Below, piece after piece: positions 36,201 through 48,056 of a stretch of 64,000 bases of DNA. The DNA comes from Desmodesmus armatus (Eukaryota > Chlorophyta > Chlorophyceae > Sphaeropleales > Scenedesmaceae), in the NCBI GenBank assembly GCA_007449985.2, contig VIIQ02000327.1, positions 17,360 through 81,359 on the forward strand, in the 5' to 3' direction. The notes under the pieces were generated by a model. That model ran no database searches, was not told the DNA's origin, and was given only the letters and a program-made list of their open reading frames with translations. The position numbers were made by a program, and so were the translations under genes. Within the stretch, counting starts at the first letter, position 1; each line of letters opens with the position of its first letter.

Positions 36201-39200
36201 GCAGCACAGTGCAGGCTGGTCATCGTGGGTAGGAAGGATGGCACGCTGCACCAGGCCAGCATGAACTGCACTGGCGGCACACCACCCACTGTGGTCCTCA
36301 ATGCAACACATCTGCGAGGTTATGAAGAGAACTTCATTGGGGTCAAGCTGGTTGGTATGTGCCCATCAGAACTGACCAAGGACACCTCCTGCTTGATGAT
36401 CATCTGCGGGGGGAGCATTGTGTTGCGGAACAGCAGGGTGTCATGGGTGCGGAACAATACCATGCGAAATGATACCGTGAAGAGCCTGGTGTGTGTGGCG
36501 CACAGCAGCAGGCTTGAGGTGTATAACAGCAGGTTTACCTACAACCAGGTCAGGCCACTGATGATTGGTGACCACGCAAGTGTGGTGCTGCACGCCAGCA
36601 ACGTATCCAACAACTCAATCCGCCGCGTTGCCAGCGGTGGTGGGTTCTGGGTGGAGGGCAATGCCAATGTCACCATCACGGATGACAGTAGGGTGCAGGG
36701 AAACACGGTGGCGGGTGAAGATGGTGGGGGGATGACTGTAGGTGGGCATGCCTCTATGGTGATTGCTGGTGGCAGCAGTGTCACTAACAACACAGCTGAG
36801 CCCATCGGTGGAGGGATTGATGCCTGGGGCAATGCCAGTGTCACCATCATTGGTGGCAGCAGCATTCACAACAACATGGTCACCAATGGGAGTGGAGGGG
36901 GTGTGGCTGTTGGTGGTGATGCACGAGTGGCCATTACTGACAGCAGCGTGCACAGTAATGTTGCACGCATGGGTGGTGGTGGTGGTGGTGTTTTTGCTCA
37001 GGAGGCCTCCAAGGTGACTCTCACCAACAGCAGCATTGGCAACAACACGGCTGCATTGGGCGGTGGAGGGCTGATGGCATGGGGCACTGTCAGTGTTACC
37101 ATCACTAGTGGCAGCAATATTCACAGCAACATGGCCTCCAATGGGAGTGGAGGGGGTGTGGCTGTTGGTGAGGGTGCCCAGGCGTCCATCACCAACAGCA
37201 GTGTGCATGCCAATGTTGCACAAGAGGGTGGTGGTGGTGGTGTGTTTGCTCAGGAGGCCTCCAAGGTGGCCATCACCAACAGCACACTGTATAGCAACAC
37301 TGCATTTGGTGTGGGTGGGGGAATATGTGCAATTGAAAGTGCCCAGGTGGCCATCACTGACAGCAGCGTGCATGACAATGTTGCACGTGATGGTGGGGGT
37401 GGGTGTGGTGGTGGTGTGCAGGCTCAGGATGCCTCCAGGGTGACCATCAACAACAGCAGCGTTGGCAACAACACAGCTGCATGGAGTGGAGGGGGTTTGG
37501 TTGCAAGGGTCACTGCTAGTGTCACCATCCTTGGTGGCAGCCGCATTCACAGCAACATGGCCTTGAATGGCTCCGGTGGGGGTTTGGATGTGTCTGGTGG
37601 GGCAGTGCTTACTATCAGTGGTGGTTGCAGCATTGTCAACAACACTTGCATTGGAGGTGTTGGTGGAGGTATCTCCGCCGGGCTTGATGCCGAGGGGCTC
37701 AGGTTTGTTGGCTTAGGGCGATTGGATGGTGATGCAGCAAGTGTTGGCAGGGAAGACTCTAACACTCGTGTTACCGTCAGCAACAGCATCATTGCCAACA
37801 ACACCAGCTACCGAAGTGCTGGTGGAGGGCTAGCAGTGGCTTCACGGGCGGCTATCACATTGATTCAAGACACCAAAGTTGTCGGCAACAAAGCCATCAA
37901 TAGCTCAGGCGGGGCGGTGATGGTGATGGGTGCTGCATCGTTTGAGGCAGACATCACCGTGGTATTTGCCAACAACAGCGTGCCGCGTGGCTTTGTGGGC
38001 AGCACCATTGTTGCATTTGACAATTCCAACCTTTCCCTGCCCTCCCATGGGTTGCTGACCAAGTGCAGCAACAGCGTGTACCTTGGCAGGACCCCTTGTG
38101 GCGAAGGAGAGGTGCTGCAGCATGATGTCTGCATCTGTTGCCCTCCCCACACTTTCAGTTTTGGCAACAGCAGCTGCACACAGTGCCCACCCAATGCTGC
38201 ATGTCCCGGGGCAAGCATTGTGGAGCCATTGCCCGGCTTCTGGACCTCTGCACCTACATCCATCCAGATGCACAGGTGCCCGTTGTTCAAAACCGTGTGT
38301 GACTATGTGAACCGGACTCACATGTGCAAGCCTGGCTACAAAGGGCCCTTGTGTGGTGACTGCCAGCTGCCAGAGTATGGCATGTTGACTCCTATGCGGT
38401 GTGGCAAGTGCATGCCAGCGTCCACACAGTTGGGGTTGTACTTGTTGTTCAGCTTCATGACTGTGATGTTTGTGGATCTGACGGTGCTCTTCACGTGGCG
38501 GGACAATCTCAGGGGTGATCGTGCGGTGTTTGTCACAGACTACATCAAAGTACTTGTTCTGTTCTTGCAGTATATGGTGATCATAGGCAGTGTGTCGGTG
38601 CCCTGGCCATTGTTTGACGTCCAGTTGTGGCTGCAGGCAATCGGCATCATGGTGACCATGGGCTCAGGACAGGCCATGTCACTGGATTGCTGGCTGTGGA
38701 GCTACAACCGCAAGAGCAAGCTCCCGATAGCGCTGCAGCGGCAGCTGGTGTACTTCTTGGCACCCCTGTGCACGCTGCTTGCTGTGCTGGCTGTGCAGAG
38801 CCTGGTGTGGGTGGTGCAGTGTTGGGTGGTGCCTCTGATCTGGAAGCCAAAGGAGGGTGCAGTTGTGCGGAAGCCCTTCCTGCTGTTGCGCAAGCTGCCA
38901 GTCACCGTGCTGGTGTTGATGTTCTATGCATTCCCCACCCTCGTGCGCGCATCACTCAGCTTCTTCGCTTGCCTTGTCATTGACAAGCCGCTGAGTTCCC
39001 TAAGTGATGTGCCAGTGGGCGCCACTGCCCCCCTCAGCCACCGTTGGGGGTACTGGGTTAGCTCCATTGAGCAACAATGCTTTGCCGGCTACCACCTGGG
39101 CTGGTCTATGGGCTTGGGCCTGCCCTCAGTGCTGTTGTGGTGCCTCATTGTCCCCATTGCCATGGGTGTGGGCTTGTACCTCTACAGGGGAAGGGCGGAC

Positions 39201-39751
39201 ACCGACAGCTTCAGGGAGCACTTTGGGTTCCTATATCGCACCTACAAGCCCGAGTGCATGTGGTGGGAGGCTGTGTGGGCTGCCCGCACCGTGGTGCTTA
39301 CACTGATCTCAGTGTTTGCGTTCCCGATGCAGCGGTACTTCTCTGTGCTGAGCTTGTTACTGATCTTCTTGGCCAGCGCTGCACTGCAGATCATGTTCCA
39401 GCCCTACGAGTCCCCATCCTGCACCGCATGCACCTGGTGTCCACCTCATGCCTTGCAGCCACCACCCTGGGGGCCCTGGTTATGTTTGCCTACGACATCC
39501 AGGAGTCCACCGCGTACGTGCTGCGCATTGCCATCACGGTGCTCGTGTTTGTGGTGAACCTGGCGTTTATTGGCTGGTGCTGTGTGAAGCTGGTGCCCGC
39601 ACTGCGGGAGGGGGTGGTGAAGCACTGGCCCAAGGCCAAGGCGTGGCTGATGGGCGCGGTGGCGCGTGTGTTGGGCTACATCGGGCTCTCACCCGGGCGC
39701 AAGGGCAGGCGTGGGCGTCGCGGCACCTCTGGCGGCTGTTGGGGTGTGTAG
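35994..39751 (+). CDS. Beta-helix (pectin-lyase-like) multi-pass membrane protein, copy B
   Basis: An ATG at 35,994 leads through poly-Ala into a signal-type hydrophobic segment (LTVRILTVLSIWCVSAALV), a Gln/Ala linker, and from about residue 85 to 690 a Gly/Asn/Ser-rich repeat of right-handed beta-helix type (SVTIIGGSSIHNNM, GGGVAVGG and similar), rich in N-x-S/T sites. At about 705-800 a Cys-rich module follows (CICCPPHTF, CTQCPPNAACPG, CKPGYKGPLCGDC), like the Cys repeats of protist surface proteins. From about 813 on there are some eight or nine membrane spans (GLYLLFSFMTVMFVDLTVLF is the first). A one-base loss near 39,412 (CCCC for CCCCC in copy A) breaks the frame before the last two spans; the frame resumes as VLRIAITVLVFVVNLAFIGW and ends at 39,751. 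Likely an extracellular matrix or surface protein; function unknown. Confidence 0.8.
37260..39350 (+). repeat. Near-identical block shared with copy A
   Basis: From about 37,373 (copy A 18,813) to about 39,350 (copy A about 20,790) I found fewer than a dozen differences by eye, for example GGTCACTG/GGACACTG, GTGCTGCAG/GTGTTGCAG and GGCAAGTGC/GGCATGTGC. Sequence on both sides is clearly more diverged. Confidence 0.8.
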
Positions 39752-41900
39752 AGATGCATGACAAGACCATGCACAAGTCACTTTTGTGCCCTGACCCCCC
39801 TCTCTCGGTGAGCTTGTGTTTGGGGAAGAGAGGAAAGTCATCAAGCATGTAGGTGTGCTTGTTCTTCTCGCTACTGTCTTTTTTCTGGTGGGAGCCTGCT
39901 ACTATAGGGCCTTGGGACTCTTGGTTGTTGTGTTGATCCGTCTTTGCAATGCCTCTGATTGCGCATGCGGCTTGTGTTGCACGCATGCGTAGGATGCGCT
40001 CATGGGCGATTAGGGACCCCATCAGGCTGTTCAGAAGTGGTTGCAGGGTTGGCACGGGTTGAAAACGCTGCCTAGTTTGCATGCGTCATGTGCTTTGCCT
40101 GAAGATACCCATGTGACATGCAGATTTTGTTGCAAATCGCAGCGCTTGCTGTGGTTGCTGGGCTCAAAACGGTGTTATATGCGCATGCGGCATGTGTCCA
40201 ATTCAACATCGGTTGAGTCAAGGTGCCAGCGGGTCTTGCATGCCTCCCACCATCTCCCATTCTGGCACACCGCCTGCATGTGTTGCGCGCTGTTTCTGCT
40301 TTTTTGTGTGGCCAAGACCCTGTGCCGACTGTCCCAAATTACCACTTGCCCAAGCAGCACATATATTGGCACGTTGTTGTGGTCACCCCCAATCAAAGAT
40401 ACCGGCGTCACCGCAGCCACCTTGTCGTTGTGAGCTGGTGGGTGGGAGCTCACATTGCCTGCATCTGATGTGTTGTTGTCTTCCAATTCTGTTCTCGTTT
40501 CCCTTGCACTTTGTCTGGCCGTGCTTTGCACCACTTCGATCGCTCATGTAGCTTGTCAAGCACGCATGTGCAGGACACAAACAGGGCTGTTATGGACCCT
40601 ATCGGCTGGTGGTTGCACGGCTACAAGGGTTGTACACACTGCTAGATGTGCAAGAGGACTGTTCCCTACCTCAACGGGCACACATGGCATGAGGAGATCC
40701 CTCAGCTTGTGACACGTGAAGGAGCTGGCTCTCATATGCTGCCGGACATGCGATGGCTTTCTGCTTGGGTGCATCCGGTGTGCTGGCCAGCCTGAGCGTA
40801 CACCCAACACATGTGTTGGCATGCCGCGTGCCTCATGTAGAGTGTGCATACGGCCGCCATGTGATTATAGCTGATGGCCGTGACAGTGGTGACAGATTAT
40901 ATCATACGGTGACTGAACTGCCGCTTGCGAGAATAGAGAAAAGTTGCTGATGCAACAACATTTGCAGCTAAGAGTGATCTTTGTGCGCATCTACATGTTG
41001 TAGCAGATTTGCGCACTGGACATGATGCATAGTGGTGAGTGGCTCAAGTTGGACTGCCAAGCAGGAGTCGTTCAGCTGTTGGAGTTCAGGTTGGTCTTAG
41101 CAGGGGGTTGGCCAGGTGGCCTAGCATATGTCGTGTTTGGCCCTCACTTGAGCACATGCAAGAGGCTTTTTGGCGCATGTGATCATGCCAAAGCCCCAAG
41201 GTGGTGGCGGTGTTGCTGTGCTGATGCATGTGCTGCTCCTGGTTCATTATGTTGGTACTGGGGTTGAGTGCTAGCTGCTCGAGCATTGTGGAGCATTGTG
41301 AAGCTTGTGCAGTGATGGCCATAATTGTGTCAACCAGCAGCAGAGTCTGATCAGGAGGACTGGCAACCGGATATGCATCATCATGACATCAGCTCAGGCC
41401 CGTTTTGACCAGCTGATGTGGTGTAACTTTGATTTGATGTGCTGTTGCGGTACTGCTGGCCAGCCATGGGTGGGTCCCGCTGCTGTTGCTAGGTTCGACT
41501 GAAATTGCATGCAATGGACCGAAGGCATGCTGATGTGACCATTGAAGATGATATACTATCATAGTATCCTGCTTATGGCTAAGAAGAGGTTTGCAAGTCA
41601 CATGTGACTGTACAGGATCAGCGGCCTGTACAGTACATGCTAGGTTTGCAGAACGATACTGATATTGTAAACGTTGAACGGCATCAACAAATCGATCGAG
41701 TATGTGAGTCCGGCCTGTGACGAATCTGAGGGTGACTCACTTGTTAGCTGACTCACCCTCACGCCCCGTTCCTCCCTCATGTGACAGACCATTCGGTTCC
41801 CCCGGGGAGTACTGTATCAACCTCAAAGCAATTGCCAGTATCCATCAAAGCAGTAGCTGCCCTGCACGTTTCTTCGTCTTTTGTCAGCGATCAGCAGCAG
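39752..41900. other. 3' flank of copy B, no gene seen
   Basis: GCGCATGCGGCTTGTG-like words at 39,960, 40,180 and 40,835 relate this flank to 21,430 and 21,668 after copy A. No supportable gene. The last 150 bp should hold the promoter of the 152-residue protein gene. Confidence 0.45.
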
Positions 41901-41902
41901 CG

Positions 41903-42775
41903 ATGGCTTCTGACATCCCCACCACCGAGGTGCCCGGTCTCCGTAAGCAGGCTGTTGATGCTGGAAGCTTCGTGGCACAGTACGTGACCACAACCGTGAA
42001 GGTGAGGGCACAGTTCCTTGAGTATATGAGGGTCTTGGGCATGTGCAGGCATCCGTGCAACCTGCTGGCCCGTTCAGTGCAGATTCATGCGCATTGAACG
42101 ACACCATATATGCTGTACGCACTCCGCGAGTTGTGGTTTGTGTAGCAGCCTGCTTGTACATGCATGCAGCAGTGTTGGCGCGATGATCGGTTCCGTCCTG
42201 ATTCCATTGCACAGTTTGCCGTACCCTTTTCGACTTCTGATCACATGCAGCTTCGTGTGTTTCCTTGATTACGTAATGCAGGACCCCGCAGCCCGCGAGG
42301 CTCTGCTGGCAGAGGTGAAGAAGTACTTTGATGAGGTGTCTGCAGTGACCAAGGAGCACATGACCGTGAGTGTGCTGCTGTTCAGCAGTAGTTCCGCCAT
42401 GCAGCTACATGAGTCGTGGTTGGCACGCATTTTGCAGTACATAGACAGGGGCAAGGCGTGCAGTAGCTTGGATGCAGTGTGCGATCCCGAAGTTGGTGAT
42501 GTGGGGGTTGGTGGGGGTGGTAGGGGTGGTGGGGGTGGTGGAGGAAGGGTTGGGGGCTGTAGCTGTCGGGTGAAGCTGCAGGGGTGCCGCTGCAGCCGCT
42601 GCAGCTGCATATGTGTCCTGCCTGCTATGTGGTGCATTACATGTTGCCTCGCCCACCAAGTTGTGACTGTGGCTGCTGCTGTTGCCGTGCTGCTTGTGCC
42701 ACCCCTTCCTATATTCCTCTCCCCTGTGCTGCTACTGCCACACACAACACGATATTACACAGCGTGCTGATCACA

Positions 42776-42807
<32 letters not shown>

Positions 42808-42969
42808 AGGATGCCGAGAAGCGTGCTAAGCTGCTCGAATATGCCAAGAGCTTTGCTATCCAGAGGCCGTGACTGCTGCTGCAGCTGCTGCCGGCGTCAC
42901 CCCTCTCCACCTCCTTATGCTGCTACTGCCACAAAGAACAGGATGTCGACGAGCATGCTGACAAACTGC

Positions 42970-43010
<41 letters not shown>

Positions 43011-44230
43011 TCACAGGATGCCGAGAAGCGTGCAAAGCTGCTGGAATATGCCAAGAGCTTTGCCAACCAGGCTGTCACAGCTGCCAAGGACCCCAACACC
43101 CGTGCCTCACTGCTCGACAAGCTGAAGGCCACAGTGGCCATTGCACAGGAGGCAATCAAGGTGTGTCAATAATAATGATGATTGATAATTATTATCAAAT
43201 ATTATAATGATAATAATCATCAAAAATGAATCAAACAGCAAAAAATGAGTGGTTGCTGCCAAGGACCCCAACACACGCGCCTCACTGCTTGACAAGCTGA
43301 AGGCCACAGTGGCCATTGCACAGGAGGCAATCAAGGTGTGTTTGTGTTACGTTTTGACTTTGTGTGTGATTTTTTTGCGGAGGGGGGGGGTGCATGGGAG
43401 GGAATGGGGGTCAACAGTGCGGGGGGGGGGGGGGGGGGGGAGCAAGGTGTGTTTTGGGGGTTCGTGTGGGTGGGTGGGTGGGTGGGTGGGTGGGTGGGGG
43501 GGGGGGGGGTGCATGGTTTTTTTGGGGGGGGGGGGGATGTCAGCTATCCGGGAAACCTAATATCGCTTTTTGCAGGCTAGTACAGTATCTGCAAACATAG
43601 AATCCAAGCTGTCACAGCTGCCAAGGACCCCAACACCCGTGCGTCACTGCTTGATAAGCTGAAGGCCACAGTCGCAATTGCACAGGAGGCAATCAAGGTG
43701 TGTGCTTGTGGTGTTTGGGTATTGGGAGAGGGGGGGGGGTGTCTAAGGACCCCCACACAACATATCGAGGCACGACTCTTTGCAGCAGAATCAAGCAGTT
43801 GCAAACAGAGAGAATGGTGGTGAATGCTGCTACAACACACAAGCTACCGCTGAACCCTACTGCCGCCGCTGCTGCTTTTGCAGGACCCCGCAAAACGTCA
43901 GGAGATCCACGACAACCTGGCTGCCACAACTCACAAGCTAACACTGAACCTGCTGCTGCTGCTGCTGTTGATGCTGTTGCTGCTGATCTTGCAGGACCCA
44001 GCAAAGCGCCAGGAGATTCATGACAACCTGGCTGCCACAACACACACTTGGCAAACCACCGCTGAGTTCTGCTGCTGCTGCTGCTGCTGAACCCTCAGGA
44101 CCCCGCAAAGCGTCAGGAGATCCACGACAACCTGGCTGCCACCACCCACAAGCTGCTGCAGGCGGCACAGGGTGCACAGCCCCCAGCGGGTGCTGCACCT
44201 GTTGCTGAGCTGCCAAAGCCAGTTGTGTGA
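41903..44230 (+). CDS. 152-residue helical D-P-x-x-R repeat protein, four exons
   Basis: Exons 41903-42001, 42282-42365, 43017-43160 and 44099-44230 (TGA) all join in phase 0 with GT...AG introns and give 33+28+48+43 residues. It starts MASDIPTTEVPGLRKQAV. Repeating units begin D-P/A-x-x-R: DPAAREALLAEVKKYFDEV, DAEKRAKLLEYAKSF, DPNTRASLLDKLKATVAIAQ and DPAKRQEIHDNLAATTHKLL, three of them at the first codon of an exon. The units look amphipathic and helical; the tail is Ala/Pro-rich and ends ELPKPVV. No signal peptide or transmembrane segment. I do not recognise the family; a LEA-like or lipid-surface helical protein is only an analogy. Exon fragments surround exons 3 and 4. Confidence 0.8.
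42809..42870 (+). repeat. Acceptor-side copy of exon 3 of the helical protein
   Basis: A CTGTAG acceptor followed by DAEKRAKLLEYAKSFA, then loss of homology and a stop. Lies upstream of intact exon 43017-43160, preceded by the same CTG tract as that exon. Confidence 0.85.
43250..43699 (+). repeat. Two donor-side copies of exon 3 of the helical protein
   Basis: At 43,250-43,336 and 43,608-43,699. Both encode AAKDPNTRASLLDKLKATVA and IAQEAIK and keep the GTGTGT donor, but lack an acceptor. G-runs of 8-18 nt lie between them (43,382-43,440, 43,497-43,536). Confidence 0.9.
43883..44050 (+). repeat. Two acceptor-side copies of exon 4 of the helical protein
   Basis: At 43,884-43,940 and 43,995-44,048: TTGCAG acceptor, DPAKRQEIHDNLAATTH, then divergence. 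No donor or stop in the right place. Upstream of intact exon 44099-44230. Confidence 0.9.
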
Positions 44231-44880
44231 ACAGGTGGGGTGGTGGTGGTGGTGGTGGTGGTGGGTGGGGGGGGGGTCATGTCTGGGGGGGGGGTGTGAG
44301 AGAGGGGGTCAAGTGGTTGGCAGCAGGCGTGCTTGGCGATAGTGGTGGTGGATCAGCAAGCAACTATAGTCAGCACATTGGGGCAGGGGGTTGGGGTGCA
44401 TCAGCTGCTGCAGGCGGCTCAGGGTGCACAGCCCCCAGCTGGTGCTGCTGCTGCTGCACCTGCTGCTGAGCTGCCAAAGCCAGTTGCATGAACAGGTGGG
44501 TTGGTGGTGGCGGTGGTGGTGGTGGTGGTGGGGGGGGGTGGGGTGGGGTGGGGTGGGGTGGGGTGGGGTGGGGTGGGGTGGGGTGGGGTGGGGTGGGGTG
44601 GGGTGGGGTGGGGTGGGGTGGGTGGGGTGTGGGGTGGGGTGGGGTGGGGTGGGGGGGGGTGGGGGTGGGGGTGGGGGGTGTTCAGAGAGGGGGTCAAGTG
44701 GTTGGCAGCAGGCGTGCTTGGCGATAGTGGTGGTGGATCAGCAAGCAACCATACTCAGCAGCAGTGGGGCAGGAGGGTGGTATGGTGCATCAAGCTGCTG
44801 CAGGCGGCCCAGGGTGCACAGCCTGCTGCTGGTGCTGCTGCTGCTCCTATTGCTGAGCTGCCCAAGCCAGTTGTGTGAAC
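44231..44880 (+). repeat. Two 3'-side copies of the terminal exon of the helical protein
   Basis: Copies at 44,400-44,491 (LLQAAQGAQPPAG...ELPKPVA) and 44,790-44,879 (LLQAAQGAQPAAG...ELPKPVV) repeat the last exon's end including, in the second, the stop codon. They also repeat downstream sequence (GTGGTTGGCAGCAGGCGTGC at 44,311 and 44,698). Confidence 0.85.
44527..44680 (+). repeat. GGGGT pentanucleotide array
   Basis: About 25 units of GGGGT with a few slips, on the same strand as the gene, between two copies of its terminal exon. It is strongly predicted to form G-quadruplexes. Confidence 0.95.
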
Positions 44881-45329
44881 AGTCGGGGAAAAAATGCATG
44901 CCTCACATGCATGGAGTGTGTAGGGAGGTCGGGTCGGGCCCCGGGGGGGGGGGGGGGGGCAGGCGCGCTTGCTGTACACTTGCACAATGGTGGTGGGTTA
45001 GCAAGTCACTACAGCAACTTCTTGAAGAATGGGGCATGAAGGGGGGGGGGTGCTCAGTTTACTGCTGCACCTGCTGAGCCGCCAAAGGCATTACAAAGTA
45101 AGTAGGTGGGAGGAGGGAGGAGGACAACTGCACCAACAGGTTGAGCATAGATTGCAGCGAACCTCAGGAAGTCCCACGTCTTCAATGCTGCCATGTCATG
45201 AGACTGATCGCTGCCTGACGGCTGCCTCTGCCTGACTGCGGCTGCTGCTGCTGCTGTTGCTGCAGGTTTGCTCCCTCTCAAATTGGGCCCTGAACAGCCA
45301 GCGTGACTTACGAAAGCAGGCGCTGCTGG

Positions 45330-45622
45330 TGGCGCAGTGCAGCTGCAGAATGCTGCCGATTTGCGAGTTGAAGTTGTGATATATTTATTAGGCAACTGCC
45401 TGTGAGTTGAACCATTGTGCCGTCGTTCTGGCAGCCTCAACAATCGGCAGCGGGAGCAGCAAATGCAGCTGGTGGTGGCACAGTGCAGCTGCAGCATGCT
45501 GTCGATTTGCGAGTTGAAGTTGTGATATATTTATTAGGCAATTGCCTTTGAGTTGGAACCATCGTGCCGCCGTTTTGGCAGCCCCAGTCACTCGCAGCCA
45601 GTCGCTTCTGCTGCAGGTGCTT
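45330..45622. repeat. Tandem duplication with 146-bp period
   Basis: GTGCAGCTGCAGAATGCTG, then TTGCGAGTTGAAGTTGTGAT and ATATTTATTAGGCAA, occur at about 45,337-45,395 and again 146 bp later with a few changes. No gene is assigned. Confidence 0.85.
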
Positions 45623-46329
45623 CTGACGAATGGGTTGCTTCGCCTGTTGGCTGGCTCTGTGGGCCTTTTTGAGTTGAACGAACGAGGAATGAATGACATC
45701 TTTCTTGCCGCATCAGCAGCATTTGACACACACATATATCTGTGTGGGATTGATACAGTGCTGCGATGGTGGCCTGGGATTTGTTGAGTTGTTATGTTGG
45801 CAGTTGACTTGGCCGGCCAGCACATGCACATGAACATGCGCATGTGGGTGGAAACGAGCCAGTGCGCATCGTTGTTACAGGGCTGTTGATCATCCTGCCT
45901 TGCTACTTGGCTTTGGCTGTGCAGCATATGGTTGGCACTCAGGTGGGTTTGGCAGTTGCCAACCCTTGAACCAGCCTGACCCAGCAGTCACCTTTGGGTT
46001 GGGAAATTCGCCAGCTTTCTGGAAGCAGTGCAACCTTTGAGCACGTAGCTTTAAATTTGAGGCAAATCCAAACCCGGATGCTTGTGGCTGGCTGGGTGCT
46101 GCTCCTTTTGTTGGACTTGTGCTGTCCTAGATTCATTCCCAAGCAGTTGACAGCTGGGGTTGTGGGTGACTAGGTTTTGGCCACAGAGCAAAGGGGCACA
46201 TCGTACTGTAACACCTTGATTACTACATACGAAGCTTTTCTATGCGATGGATCGTACGTTCGCTGACAAGACAACGTGAAACCAAACCGAATTCATTCCG
46301 ACACTCGATATCATCGATAGCAAGGCGCA

Positions 46330-48017
46330 GTGAGCACCCTTTGCGAAGTTAAACGTTTCGAAGCTACTTCATTAACATCTCTGACAAGTCTCAATAGCAG
46401 ACGATTGCGGCTGGGGCGTTTGCCAGACAGCAACAGCACCGCACATCATGCAGACAACAGCTGCGTCCGGAGCGCTCTGGTGCTTACCAGCAGCTACATA
46501 TGCTGTACAGCAACTAACAGGAAGCTGTCTAGCTGGTTTTGGTGCGCGATCGCGACTCCTGCAAGGCGGGCTCAGGTGATTGCTGCAACATCGGTTTCAA
46601 TTCCTTTCCGAGTTTTGCTGTCAGGGAACCCTGTCAACGCTGCTCAGGTTCAAAGTGTTATAATAACGTTATTCATTGTTTTTGACTGCAGCTACATACG
46701 TTCTGTGAGCAGTAGCAGCTCCCAGCACACAAGCAGCAGCACAGCAACCCCAGCAGCCCAAGCAGCAGAAGCCCCAAAGACCATCCACGTCACGGTCAAC
46801 GGCAGAGCAGCAGAGTTACCGGCGGGCTCGTCGCTGTATGATGCTGTTTCGAAGGTCGGGGCGTTTGTGCCGGTGCTGTGCAAGCACCCCAGGCTACCAA
46901 ACACACCAGGCTCCTGCAGGTGTGTGTGTGTGTGTGTGGGGGGGGGGGGTGTTCTGAGGACGGTGCATTCAATTCAAAACACCATTCATTGTGTGTTTGT
47001 GTGCGTGGTGTCCTGCATGCGTGAAAGGGGGGAGGATGGGGACAGCAGCAGGGAGGAGGGGGCGGGAGGGGGGGGGGCGCTGGTGCTGTGCAAGCACCCC
47101 AGGCTGCCCAACACACCAGGCTCCTGCAGGTGGGGTCCGTTGACCGGGGGGGGGGGTGCCTGCATGCATGGAGGGAGGGTGGGAAGGAGGGGAACATATC
47201 ATCCAAGGTGGGGATAAATTGGTTGGTTGTGGGGTGAATGGGTGCTATGCATGGAACAGGAGGGGGGGGGGGCTGTGCAAGCACCCCAGGCTGCCCAACA
47301 CACCAGGCTCATGCAGGTGGGGGTGGTTGAGGAGGGTGTGTGGGTGTGTGGGTGGGAAGGGGGGGGGGGGGGGCACATAACAGCATGGGAAGGTTGGCAG
47401 GTTGTGACAGGGGGGGGGGGGATGCATGGAAGGGGTTGGGGGTTGGCATGCAAGGGGGGGGGGGTGTCCGCTGGCATAAAAGAAGGGGGGTGGGGCATGG
47501 CGGGGAGGGGGGGGTGGGAGGAGGGACGAAAGAGGGGGGCGGCGGCGGACGAAAGAGGGGGGGGGGAGGGGGGGGGTGCTGGCATAAAAGAAGGGGGGGG
47601 GGGATGGCGGGGGAGGGGGGGGGGGGGGGGACGAAGGAGGAGGGGGGAGGGTGGAAGCGGGGGTTACATGCAGTGTTGAGAGGACTCAGCAGCAGCGGGT
47701 GCGGCAGCACTAACAGCCACGTTGGCAGCAGCAGCAGCAGCAACGGCAGCAGCAGCAGCAGCGCCATCATGACATCAACACCGGCAACAGCAGCAACAGC
47801 AGCAGCAGCAGCAGAAACAGCAACATCGCACATGAGGCTTGGGGCAAGAGCAGCAGCACAGCAGCCACAACAAAACCAGCGAGCACACAAAGCTCAAGCT
47901 CCAGTGTTATGCCATGCGATCCTCTCCCTGCCACACTTGCCACAGCAGTTGCTGGGTACGTCGCATGCTGCCACCACAACCAACAGTTCCACTCTGAGCT
48001 CCTGTTCTTGCTGCTGC

Positions 48018-48056
<39 letters not shown>

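Noticed and set aside
46330..46691. A confident organelle transit peptide
   Set aside because: The region is Ser/Arg/Ala-rich and open, but the candidate intron 46,576-46,691 would break frame, so the N-terminus is unresolved.
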